Shown one piece after another: positions 1-8,907 of a stretch of DNA of 12,570 nt. This stretch comes from Melampsora larici-populina 98AG31. Its lineage: Eukaryota > Basidiomycota > Pucciniomycetes > Pucciniales > Melampsoraceae. Location: positions 3,201 to 15,770 of the forward strand of contig NW_006768890.1 in assembly GCF_000204055.1 (NCBI RefSeq), given 5' to 3'. The notes beneath the pieces were generated by a model. That model searched no databases. It was given only the letters and a program-made list of their open reading frames with translations, and was not told where the DNA came from. Position 1 is the first letter of the stretch, and every line of letters starts with the position of its first letter. The position numbers and the translations under genes are program-made.

Positions 1-720
1 CAATTGAATTAAGTTTCTCAACATTGGTATTCACCTCATTCACAAAATTCATAAGATCACTGTTAGCCAGATTGAATTGGCATATCATAAGCCTTCAAAA
101 GATGATGTGTTGTGCTGTACGGCCACCTTGTTGAAAAATTTCCTTCAAGGCAAACATCACATCACGAGCTAGACTCTCCTATAGTCTTAGATCAAGTTTT
201 GAAGCTCCTCGGTGATTGTTGAATTGATGACTCTTCCGGCACAACAGTTGATGGCCATCTCAACTGGATTGTCTTGATCTATCTTCTTTGAGTGCCAGTA
301 GCCTAAAACTCTGGTCATATCAAAGATAGCTCTTTTGGTTCTGAGATTCCAGCGTGATAGGTTGGATCCATCTAGATTGAGGGGTTTGTTTTTCTGGATA
401 AATTTATGTATGTTGTCATGTTTGTGATTGATTTCTTTTATACATCCTCACATAAGACCTTCCATATCCGGTGATGATTTGTGAGATTTAAAGATGGTTT
501 TGCTTTGCTTATATTTCTTGAGGCCAACAGTCTTGTCACTGAGATCAGATTCTTCTCTTTCTGATGCAGATGAGGTAGGTAGAATGAACAATGAAGGATT
601 GATGGGAGGAAGCAGAAACAGGGTATTTTGTCTTGTATTGACTGTATCTTGACTTTCTTTGGTTTGTGAACGGTTATGATTTTGATTTTTAACTTCTTGG
701 TTTTTGGCGATACATTTAGA
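1..720 (-). pseudogene. Decayed copia-type gag-like coding relic
   Basis: Read on the minus strand, a mostly open frame runs from about 711 down to 187 and then continues to the window edge through frameshifts. The centre (378 down to about 316) reads LDGSNLSRWNLRTKRAIFDM, followed by VLGYW. This resembles the N-terminal gag region of Ty1/copia elements (UBN2/DUF4219 type), where an L-x-G-x-N-[FY]-x-x-W core is usual. Downstream segments read ELQNLI, ARDVMFALKEIFQQGG, KAYDMPIQSG and NFVNEVNTNVEKLNSI, but only after changes of frame. Stops interrupt the main frame at 448-450 (TGA) and 187-189 (TAA). No start codon, protease or LTR is visible, and the pol part would lie beyond the left edge. 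The piece is a fragment and not functional. The family call rests on motif resemblance only; it could be another low-copy gag family. Confidence 0.5.
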
Positions 721-779
721 TTAAGAGGAACAAGATTGGAAACAAGTGGTATCAGATGGTTTTGAATTTGGATTAAAGG

Positions 780-1245
780 CTAACGGCATATGAGAAAAAT
801 ACAATGCTGAGTGGCGGCTCAGGCTTATTTGGTGAGTGCTTTTGTTACTGGAAGACTATGATCTCAAGTACAAACGTGTGGTAACACAGCTCATAACCTA
901 TGACAGATAGGTCAACCGGCACAGTTTGGTTCTTGTCCAAGGTATCAGCTCCACAAGTGATGATGATATGGAAGCCAATGCCAAGGACGGAGACTATATC
1001 TACTCTAGCTGTACAACTGTCATGTGATCTGCTGTGGCGCAGTCATGTACACACAACACTCTACAAGACTATCTGCCCCCAATTTGAACAATTTGATGAG
1101 GATGATAGTTCAACCAGTTCCTTCTCCAACCCAATCATATCATTCATTTATGGGATACCAAGTAAAAACCAGGAGTTTTTTTAAAAAAGATCCCACCCCA
1201 GCGCTACAGTCCCACATCATCTGAGCTTAACTATGCCCCTCTTTG
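780..1245. other. No convincing gene; unassigned sequence
   Basis: Only short overlapping frames are present (the longest is 94 codons, 900-1184 +), with no recognisable domain, no splice pattern and no start context. The nearby retrotransposon relic suggests repeat-derived sequence, but I see no motif that proves it. Confidence 0.5.
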
Positions 1246-1575
1246 TCACCTCACCGTAGAAATCTTTAAGCTTCTGGCAGGTCATTCCTCATGAAATGGT
1301 ACATTTTTGGGTACCAAACACATTGGTGTATGCTGAAAGGAAGGGTTCTATATTTGTGATGTAACATTGCTGATTTGGTGCTTTCAAATTTCATCCGAGG
1401 TATTTTAGGTGGTCTTAGGTCATCTATTAGAGGAAGTAGAACTCTTTTTTTGCATTTACAACAAAGGTTTCAAGCAGTGCCAGAGTGTCTGTTGGTCACA
1501 AAAGCTATATCCAGACATGTACAAATGCATGACAAATTGTATACTTGAAGCTTAACAATTTCTACAGTGAGGTGA
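1246..1575. mobile_element. MITE-like element bounded by a 29-bp imperfect inverted repeat
   Basis: The left arm at 1246-1274 (TCACCTCACCGTAGAAATC, then TTTAAGCTTC) is matched by the reverse complement of 1547-1575 with 26 of 29 identities. Weaker complementarity continues inward: TCATG then GTACAT near 1289-1305 faces the reverse complement of the 1510-1535 region. The enclosed 330 bp has no coding frame. Size and structure fit a non-autonomous DNA transposon or foldback element. I could not identify a target-site duplication, and the exact ends may lie some bases outside the arms. Which autonomous family would mobilise it is unknown. Confidence 0.45.
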
Positions 1576-2282
1576 AGCGGAGAAGTAAAAAATCAACATA
1601 AGGGGACATAATTTTTGGAGCTCACACACCAAAAATCACGAGTCCCTAACTTAACACAAGTCCCAAACTCGCAGGGGCTTTCATACCTTCACAAGCTCGG
1701 TGCCTTGGAGAGGGACTTGTCAATTATCAGAGCTTTTTGGTGTACCAGCAGGGACCCGATGAGAGTCGCTCGGGTAAAAATTCTATACAGACAATTATCT
1801 TCTGTAGTTGCAACAGCACGCAAAATCTGAGGAGAGCATATTGTTCACACTTTGGAAATGAACAACTTACCTTTTTCAACCAAGCTCAACCTGCTCTCTC
1901 GCAAGAGCAAGAGGATTGTGAAGAGCTTTTCGCGGTCAAATGAAATTCACAATGAAATCCAATTTAAACTGATTAAACTGACTTGATTGACTAGAAATTG
2001 ATTCGTTGAGTGTTATTTTCAAAATACAGCACTTTCTCCCTGCACATCAAATTTTGATTTCAAAAAATTCTCGTGGTTCTTGAGAAAGCTAGGAGGGAGA
2101 TATGGAAAATCTGAAGAGGCAGTTTTGAAGGGGATGGTTCAAGTTATCTCCAGTTGAAAGGGGCACGGGGGTTTATTGAAACAAAGTGGGTTTTTTTGCG
2201 GTTTTAAAAAACCTCTCCGCCAAACTCAATTTGAAAACCCCCTGTCGAGCCACCAAGCCCAGCTTATAATTCATAAGGGGTC
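1576..2282. other. Gene-free stretch with a small foldback
   Basis: No frame above about 70 codons and no recognisable product. Near 2166-2245 a G-run (ACGGGGGTTT) faces a C-run (AAAACCCCCTGT), making an imperfect foldback of about 80 bp that also contains GTTTTAAAAAAC. The part at 1620-1940 could be LTR-derived, but I found no LTR ends or primer-binding site. Confidence 0.4.
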
Positions 2283-2352
2283 GATAGATTTTTGCACTCA
2301 TCGATTTACACTCGTTATTGAGTGTAAATCGGCTTGTGTGTAAAAATCTATC
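2283..2352. repeat. Imperfect long hairpin (foldback) at the left flank
   Basis: The arm at 2283-2313 starts GATAGATTTTTGCACTC and ends CGATTTACACTC. After a 6-base loop (GTTATT, 2314-2319) comes the other arm at 2320-2352, starting GAGTGTAAATCG and ending AAAAATCTATC. The outer 11 and inner 12 base pairs are perfect, with a mismatched middle. It marks the outer edge of the region rich in TTTACACTC motifs and may be the tip of a degenerate terminal inverted repeat. Confidence 0.7.
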
Positions 2353-2660
2353 TGGGGGGGGGTCACGTGAAAATTTACACTCAATCCGGCGGATTTTCTG
2401 AAGTGTAAAAAAACATGTGTAAAATGTGGAGTGTAAATTTGTCCAAATTTCGGGTCAAATTACAATTTTGCCCTCTAACTTTTACATACAAGGTTGAGGG
2501 CAAAATAAGTCACGTGCAAAATTGTGTAAGGGCCCCAATTTTCTAAATTTGCACTCAACCCCTCATACACTCGAACTTATATGTAAACCCATGCAGTGTA
2601 AATTTACAGAGGACCACCCCCAAAATTCAATTTTACACGCATGAACTTAATCATGTTTAC
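2353..2660. repeat. AT-rich subterminal repeat region (TTTACACTC / GAGTGTAAA motifs)
   Basis: Dense occurrences of TTTACACTCAA, GAGTGTAAATTT, TTTGCACTCAAC and TTTTGCCCTC are present in both orientations, together with two CACGTG hexamers (near 2364 and 2512). No coding frame crosses it. The same motif vocabulary returns at 12020-12205 beyond the 3' end of the large gene. Repeated short motifs near element ends are commonly transposase-binding sites; that role is inferred here. Confidence 0.5.
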
Positions 2661-3099
2661 ACGCACGAACTCAATCCAGGATACACAGGCGCCCGACATA
2701 ACCGACCGGCATATGCACCCACCTGCAGAACCTTTCCGACCGGCGTACCTGCTGCCCTAACCTTCCCTCACTCTCACTCGCCAAAGGTCCAACACCATCA
2801 ACCACGCCAACCATCCCCTCGATGTTGACAAAAGCAGCTCGCCCCTCTTGATTTTCTCCCAGATCCAACCTCAGCAGCCACCCTCTCCCACATCTTTACT
2901 TGATGCCATCCTGCGCTTACGGTACCTCACTCCTCTCAGAACGTGTTTAGACTTGACACCCCTCTCGACCTAAGCACCACCGATGGAAGTTACTATCCTG
3001 CGTCGAGTCCCAAGGACTCAACTCGCTTCCCCCCAACCAAATGATCGCTTATGGATCTATCACTCACCCTTTCAAGAATTAATCATCCTCCTTTGGTTG

Positions 3100-3240
3100 T
3101 ATCGCTATCATCAAACCTATCGAATTTATCAGATTTATCAAAGTTGTCGACTCTATCAATTCCTCCGAATCAATAACTTCCATCAACTCTATCGAATTTA
3201 TCAATTCTACCAGTTCTATCTTCCTGCTCACTCCCGCTAT
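3100..3240. repeat. Degenerate TATC-rich tandem repeat upstream of the start codon
   Basis: Short irregular units based on ATCGAATTTATCA and TCTATCAATT recur about ten times. The frame stays open upstream to an ATG at 2983, giving a Tyr/Ile/Gln-rich string (YRIYQIYQ, LYRIYQFYQFY). I treat this as 5' leader, because the composition is repeat-driven and a Ser/Asp-rich start typical of a nuclear protein lies at 3301. Confidence 0.5.
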
Positions 3241-3300
3241 TCGTATCTCAGCCTCAATTCCCCAAACCTTCCTGTCTCTATCTCTAATATCATCATCCCG

Positions 3301-4802
3301 ATGTCGGATTCCGAGAACACGAGTTCTTTGGATGGTCGCTTGTCACCTGACCCCGTGGTTATCTCGGATCCTGTTGCTACCCAAGTGCCGACTTTGACTA
3401 CACATGTTTCTCCTACACCAACGCCACCTGCCGACACCAAATTGAAGCGACGTCAGCCCCAAAAAAGAGGTAAAAAGTTCAAGACACCCATTCCGGCTAC
3501 CGGAGAACTTCAAACTTTCCTCGATTACGGCTGCACCGTCGATTCACAAGGATATCCAACCTATCCGAACGGCGAGACCGTCTTTGTGCAAGAGCCTGGT
3601 GCTGATGTCGTTAACTTTGGACATATAGCTTTTACTCATACTCAGAAGTCTCGTGGGTCTAAGAAAGGGGATTGGAAAACGATTTGGTACACCTGTCTTG
3701 GGGTGTTACAGTGCAATGACGATTTCTGCGTCTATGCTGGGCCACCTCCTACCGCCAAAGGAAAAGCAGCCAAACATATCATTCAGTAAGTGATTGAACT
3801 GTACCTTATCTTTTGTGTTTCTCTACTGACCTCTTGACTTACTTACTGACTGACTTTCCAATGGCATAGGTACCCTGTCTGCCCCGCGGTCGAGTGCAGT
3901 GGTAAGCACATTTGGACGCAATGCAAGGAGACATCCTGTCGAGTAGATGTTGAGAAGTCCACCGGTTGGGCAGTACTTCGCCACTCGGGAACCCACAACC
4001 ACCCTTGGCCAGCTTCAAAGAAGGCCGATCCAATGGCCATGAAGGAGCTCACCGAGGAGCTAGTGAAGAATCCAAAGGCTGGTCCTTTGGTTCTCAAGGT
4101 ACGCCTTTGAATTCATGCTGACTACTACAGACGAGCTGACACAATTCTTGTTCATTTCAGGTTGGTCAAGCTGGAGCGGGGCAAACCATCACCCCACCAG
4201 TTGTCAACATTCACCCGGCGTTCTCGAATGGAGGGCGACTCGGTTACCTACGACGTAAGGTGTTAGTTGAGAAAGGCCTGATGCCGGAGAAGGAAAGCAA
4301 GGGCGGCGGCGATCGATTGATAATGGACCTCATGCACTGGGGCAGGTGAGTCATTCAACGCGACGCCTCCTGTACATCCTCTTCACCGACATCTGTCTTT
4401 CTAATGATGGCGTCGCATTCAGGAACGGCCTGCGCCTGATCTCGACCTCTCTCCTTGGCGAAGACGTCCACATTACGTTTCAGACGGAGTGGATGGCCGA
4501 GCAGCTTGTGCGCCGTGACCAAAACGCAAAGATCTATTCGGGCGGCCTTCTCAGCGATGTCACCTATCGCTTCTTTCACAACGGATATCTCCTCACGACT
4601 TCGATGTACAGCAATGTCATGCACCGTTGGATCCCCATCCAGCTGACGTGGATGTGGGGGCTGGACATCAAACATTACCAATCTCACTTTACCACGCTCC
4701 TCAAGCAAATCAACGATGCTGATCTTACATTCCACGAAAGAGACCTCTTAACGCAACAGGTAGTCGACTTTTTGATAGCTCAGAAGAAAGTTTTTGTGGC
4801 AG
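3301..4802 (+). pseudogene. GCM zinc-finger / MULE transposase / peptidase fusion gene, 5' half (broken by hAT)
   Basis: This encodes the DNA-binding module and first half of the transposase core. Exons by hand splicing: 3301-3785, 3870-4098, 4161-4345 and 4423-4802. Introns of 84, 62 and 77 bp start GTAAGT, GTACGC and GTGAGT and end AG. The start at 3301 (MSDSENTSS) is preferred; an in-frame ATG at 2983 would add a repeat-encoded Tyr-rich extension. Residues about 52-64 are basic (KLKRRQPQKRGKK), a likely nuclear signal. Residues about 65-235 form a WRKY-GCM1-like zinc finger: CLGVLQCNDDFC, then CPAVEC, CKETSC and the ligand pair HSGTHNH. After a linker comes the RNase H-fold core, with the first catalytic Asp at residue 345 (GGLLSDVTYRFF) and the second at 415 (QQVVDFLIAQ). 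Coding breaks at 4802, the left edge of the hAT, and continues at 8908. Domain calls are by motif; GCM-MULE fusions are an established group. The frame before the break contains no stop. Confidence 0.75.
4795..4802. repeat. Left copy of the 8-bp hAT target-site duplication
   Basis: TGTGGCAG lies immediately outside the left terminal inverted repeat and is identical to 8900-8907. An 8-bp duplication is the hallmark of hAT insertion. Confidence 0.9.
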
Positions 4803-4816
4803 TCAGGTGGTGGGCG
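4803..4816 (+). repeat. hAT left terminal inverted repeat
   Basis: TCAGGTGGTGGGCG is perfectly complementary to 8886-8899. The CAGG-type start is common among hAT elements. Confidence 0.9.
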
Positions 4817-4829
4817 CAGTTTTGAAAAA

Positions 4830-4902
4830 GCAAGGCGCGCCCGGGCGCTAAATCCACTCAAAATGACGCGTCAAACTAGCAGGGCGCGTATGGGCGCGCC
4901 TT
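4830..4902. promoter_or_regulatory. Left GC-rich subterminal motifs of the hAT
   Basis: GGCGCGCC octamers at 4834-4841 and 4893-4900 flank a GACGCGTC palindrome (4865-4872). The matching right-end region has octamers at 8811-8818 and 8842-8849. Subterminal repeats in hAT elements are usually transposase-binding sites; that role is inferred from position and recurrence. Confidence 0.55.
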
Positions 4903-4919
4903 TTGACCAAAAAAATCTT

Positions 4920-5490
4920 TAAAAACCCAGAATCGAGCTTGTCAAAGTTGCTCAGACACAAATCCTAAGGGGGTTGTTACAAAAGCCAGTTTAAATAAAG
5001 ATTTTTGTTTTTTTGAAAAGGCATCTCAAAAGATATCTTCAAGGTCCCATGACTTTGAATGTCAGCCCCCGAGCTTTGACCTTAGCAAAGCCAAAGGAGC
5101 TTCAAGTTAAACATAACCTATATAAAATAACAAATATAAAAATACACATTTTATCTTCTTTAATATTTCCTTTAAATAACCAACATCGTGTGTCTAGTTT
5201 CAAAGACAACAACTTTCTACCTTCTATTACATAAAATAAAATAAAAAACCCTCACACCTTGTGTCTAGTTTCAAAGACAACAACGAGGATACCACATTCC
5301 CCATTTCTAGAAGTGGAGAATATGCTATGTTTCAAAAAAGACGAATAGAAGCAATATTCATCAATTCATGCCTAGTTTCGAAATCAGAATCACACTAAAA
5401 GACCTTTTCCAACAAAAGGATGTTACTTACAAAGAACCCTGGAAACACATCACTACCAAAACTAAACCGAAAAGGGACTCAAGGAATTAT
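4920..5490. other. Non-coding hAT interior with a 25-bp direct repeat
   Basis: AT-rich sequence without a recognisable gene (the longest frame, 5013-5234 +, is low complexity). A perfect 25-bp repeat, TGTGTCTAGTTTCAAAGACA plus ACAAC, occurs at 5189-5213 and 5260-5284 (period 71 bp). A partial third copy, CCTAGTTTCGAAATCAGA, lies near 5371. Confidence 0.6.
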
Positions 5491-5492
5491 CC

Positions 5493-6075
5493 GTAATGAC
5501 CGCCAAGTTAAAGATGCCTGAATAAGAATGAAACCACCTTGGCACTAACCAAGAAAGACCCGTCGAAACAACCTATACCCTTAAACCCTTATAATCACAT
5601 CCATAAACGTCCAAAAACCCCGTACCAACGAGGAATGTGTCTCAAGCAGAAATGACACCATTCGTTAGACCTACCACATCATTCGAGTCAGTCCTGGGTT
5701 TTGGCCAGTATAAATAAGAGGCTCTTCTGACTAAGAAGGAAGGACCTCACCTCCTTCAGCACCCAACATTTTAGACATACTAAAATAAACGTACTAGTTC
5801 TCGAAAGAATCCAGCTCGACATTCACCGTTTAGTTCCATTCCTTAGAAACTTGTTATCGAAGAAGCGTCACCCCTTTCTTTCTTTAAAAATCAAATCTCA
5901 CTTTTTAAAAAATCCTTCTATCGTTTATCGGCTAAAGTTCTATCACCGTCCCATCGTACCTAGTACTTTCTGGCTCTGTTAGACACTCGAGAAGACCTTA
6001 GTACCTTATCAAGCCACCTTCCTTGATAACTCTTGTTACTTACCCTTTGCCGGTAAGTAACTTCCTTGGTCATTA
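5493..6075 (+). mobile_element. Possible decayed LTR-like insertion inside the hAT
   Basis: A TATA-type promoter motif (AGTATAAATAAGAGG, about 5708-5722) lies in a non-coding block bounded by GTAATGACC (5493-5501) and its near-complement GGTCATTA (6068-6075). Short inverted ends and an internal TATA box fit a solo LTR of ordinary size. However, the ends lack clean TG...CA termini and I see no target duplication. It may instead be native hAT sequence. Confidence 0.25.
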
Positions 6076-6256
6076 TCCATTAGGTTTCGCAGCTCATCGC
6101 TGACGAGATCCCTGAGGTTCGACTCAGGCTACTCTTAGATACTCGTATCTCTGAAGAAACACCAGGCCTAAAGCCTGACCAACTTCTTCTGTAATCCTAC
6201 AGTAGGCCTCGGAATAGTTAGTTATATTTACCTTCTCCTTACTCTTAAAGCGTGAT

Positions 6257-8682
6257 TCAATTAATATCTGCTACTATCTGTAGTACAAATATTGACTAAC
6301 CAATTAATAAATTAGTTATCTGATCCTACGTATCCAGTAAGATCATTTGTCAGGACTAGAAAGTAAGTCTTACTAGACAACTTACCTTCTCATATAGTAG
6401 CCACCCTGACATTGAAGGAGCATCAATAACAATAATATTCGAAGTGCGGGACTCTTCTACACAAGCTTGTCTTTTTTCAAAGTCGGACAAATCAAAGAGA
6501 CTATCTATGTAGCCATCCTCTAGCCCAAGATTAGGGTCAAGAAGACCTTCTACCTGATCAACCATACTGACAGGAAAGATTCCGGCTTCAAATTCTTCAA
6601 GAGCATCAGGTCCGTCAAAATTGTTGTCCGAGTCGCTTTCACCACATTGATCATCTTGAGCAGCCATTGAGATACTTTTCTTTGAAGAGCTTTGCTCAAA
6701 AGACAGTCCCATCCCAATTTGTGAGATCATCCTAAGTGTATCAGGATCCATTCGGTTACGGTTTTTGGTCTTTGTGCCTGTCATATCTGAGAACAAACCT
6801 TCAACACCACCTGCATGCGGCACCAGCTCAAGAACCCTTATTGCAAGTGTCTTCAACTGTTTAGTCTGAGGTGATATCATGACTCGGAGCCAGTAGTCCA
6901 ATGGCCTTTCATCTATTAGATATGATATGATCAGCCACCTCTACTTGAATTGACTTGATCATTTGTAAAAACTTCACCTTTTTTGAATGAAGAAAGTATA
7001 TCATTTCCACTATAGTATTGAGGAACTTGTTCTTTAAGACTTAAAGCATCTGATTTGTCAAATCCCCAAGATCGAGCAACATTCACAATCATCCGCGTCA
7101 TTTTTCCAATGGAGAACTCGCGGGAAGCTGCTATTTGACGACACGATGGATTTAAAAAGAAGCCGATGACATAGATATCAGCTTCATACATTCTTGATTG
7201 TTGATGCAAGACGTTCAAACAGCGGTGCTTGAAATCGTTGAATCGTTGGTACATATGTAGATCGATGTTTCGAAGTCTACAGTATACATTAGAGAGTTCG
7301 AGCCAGACATCCCCAACGGTTGAATTTGCACATTCCAGTCGAGCAATTGCATCAACAACGGGTCGAAGGACCTTGACCAAAATTTGATTAGATGTGAAAT
7401 GGTCGCAATTATCAACAATCAATCGAATGTTCTTATTCATGGCCGGCGTATCAATGCTTTGATTGTCCAGCATTGCTACACATCGACGGAATCCGAGCTC
7501 GTGCTCTTCAACACATAAGCACACCTTAGCCATAGAAAACCATCGTGTCTCACAGGCTGTCTGTAGACCATGTGATACATTCTCTTGCTTCCTCCACTTT
7601 GCCAGGTGCTCAGCCCAAAATGCCGAGGATGTAAAAAAGTTTACAAGTGCTTTGTTATTAGCCACAACATCCTTCATTAAAGGATGTCCAAGGATATCCT
7701 TTGCAATGAGATTGAAGGCATGTAGGCAGCACGCTAAGCCAAAGATATGGGGGTGGTCCTCGATAAGAAGCTTCTGTTGATAAATTAGAAACCAGCTTTC
7801 AGTATATATTTTCAACTTACATATACAAAATTTAAGAAAGACAAAGCAAACCCTGAATTTGATCATGACTGATGGTGAGTCTGATACAACAGCACCGATT
7901 TGATGCCAGTTGATGCTCTTTTTAACGAGAGATTTCTTCAGAGAAGTCCATATGTTTTCTGATGTATGGCGTTCTTGATGAAGATCGAGGACATCTAAGA
8001 ACTGCTTGATGTGAGTTCCACGTAGTATAAGAACAGCGTAGATACTGTTCCTTGAGCAATCGGTCCAACCATCAAGCGAGATAGTTAAGTTCTTTTGCTG
8101 GCTTAACTGTGATTGAACAGAAATTTCGTGCTTGGCATGTAAGTGCGGAAGGATTCTATCCATCATGATGTAACGGGAAGGGATCTTGTACGAAGTCACA
8201 CAAAGCCGTTTTTGATACTCTTGAAAGTATCTATTCTGAAGGAAGCGAAATGGAATGTGGCCAGATATCAAAGCTTTGAGAAGCAGTTCGTGTAGCTCGT
8301 CTGTCTTTTCCTTTGAGGTGGGAGTGAAATGATGAAGTGTGGCCTGTCGATCAAAGCTGTGGATGAACTGAGGTTGAGTGAGGGGCTGATTTTTCGCAGA
8401 GACTGTCTGATCCTCAATGTTGTCGGATGTTTGTTTACTCTTCTTCTTGGCAAGACTGAATTGAATGTATGTTGATTGGTCTTCTTTTGATATACTCTTA
8501 CACTTCTCCTTGATGTGATTAAATAATAATGTTGGCTTTCCATCAAGCTCATCAGAGCAATGCATACATTTTGCTTTATGACGACCAGCAACAAAACATC
8601 GTTTGCTGTCCATGAGAAATCCATTCCACCGTCTTCCATGTTTCTCGGTAGGAGCTTCCCACTTGACAGTATCCTTAGGCAT
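6257..8682 (-). pseudogene. hAT-family transposase (BED finger, RNase H fold, dimerisation domain), frameshifted
   Basis: Cut-and-paste transposase for the enclosing hAT. The start at 8682 (MPKDTVKWEA) is chosen over the in-frame ATG at 8760, whose leader is hydrophobic and unlike the family. Residues 39-61 form a BED-type zinc finger (C39-x2-C42, H56, C61). D204 (ISLDGWTD) and D268 (VVSDSPS) are the first two catalytic acids; ACCLHAFNLIAKDIL and TRWFS follow. The C-terminal dimerisation block is intact, with HAGGVEGLFSDMTG (third acid, Glu) near 6800. An intron at 7851 down to 7774 (78 bp, GTTTGC...CAACAG) has no stop and keeps frame, but interrupts conserved sequence. Near 6931 the frame stops (RGG then TGA) and resumes one frame over (WLIISYLIDERPLDYW), a frameshift. 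A last intron (6385 down to 6278, GTAAGT...CAG) would give a tiny final exon ending at 6257; without it the protein ends at 6356. An acidic stretch follows the dimerisation domain. Confidence 0.85.
7774..7851 (-). other. In-frame 78-bp intron in the hAT transposase
   Basis: On the minus strand the segment begins GTTTGC and ends CAACAG. It is a multiple of three without a stop, so retaining it adds 26 hydrophobic, low-complexity residues between MIKFR and KLLIEDHPHIFGL. Removal brings two conserved hAT segments together, which favours splicing. Confidence 0.6.
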
Positions 8683-8807
8683 GTTGATAAAGCAGAAGTG
8701 ATCAAAAAGTAGGAGATATGAATTTATTTTTTGATTCAGAAACAATTTTGAAGAGATCACTGATCATCAACCATCCCACATGACCAAAACATGGCCCCAT
8801 CTTATCA

Positions 8808-8882
8808 ATGGGCGCGCCACCCCCTGTTTTGAGAAATCCCAGGCGCGCCTGGGCGGGCGCGCTCATTGGCGCGTCAAATGCG
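8808..8882. promoter_or_regulatory. Right GC-rich subterminal motifs of the hAT
   Basis: GGCGCGCC at 8811-8818 and 8842-8849 is followed by GGGCGGGCGCGC and GGCGCGTCAAATG. This mirrors the left end in motif content and in distance from the terminus (roughly 30-90 bp). It lies just upstream of the transposase start, so it may also belong to its promoter. Confidence 0.55.
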
Positions 8883-8885
8883 CCA

Positions 8886-8899
8886 CGCCCACCACCTGA
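8886..8899 (-). repeat. hAT right terminal inverted repeat
   Basis: CGCCCACCACCTGA is the exact reverse complement of 4803-4816. Confidence 0.9.
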
Positions 8900-8907
8900 T
8901 GTGGCAG
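8900..8907. repeat. Right copy of the 8-bp hAT target-site duplication
   Basis: TGTGGCAG is identical to 4795-4802. The host gene's coding frame resumes at 8908. Confidence 0.9.

Larger units (their letters stand above)
4803..8899 (-). mobile_element. hAT DNA transposon (4097 bp) nested in the fusion gene
   Basis: The ends are perfect 14-bp inverted repeats (TCAGGTGGTGGGCG at 4803-4816 and its complement at 8886-8899) flanked by a perfect 8-bp duplication. It carries a hAT transposase on the minus strand. Both subterminal regions are strikingly GC-rich, each holding two GGCGCGCC octamers and a GCGTCAAA motif, while the interior is AT-rich. The insertion lies in an exon of the large + strand gene. 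Taking out the element and one duplication copy joins ...VFVA to AYMDVF in frame. The perfect repeats argue for a fairly recent insertion, although its transposase is frameshifted and a long non-coding interior (4920-6255) suggests further insertion or decay. It could have been moved in trans by an intact relative. Confidence 0.93.

Noticed and set aside
2671..2868. A 65-codon minus-strand frame upstream of the gene
   Set aside because: No domain, no start context, and biased composition opposite a pyrimidine-rich leader.
4355..4735. A 126-codon minus-strand frame opposite the transposase exon
   Set aside because: It is antisense to a clearly conserved coding segment (SDVTYRFF core) and has no recognisable domain; a shadow frame.
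5189..5284. CRISPR-like direct repeats
   Set aside because: Only two clean copies, in an evidently eukaryotic transposon context with introns nearby.
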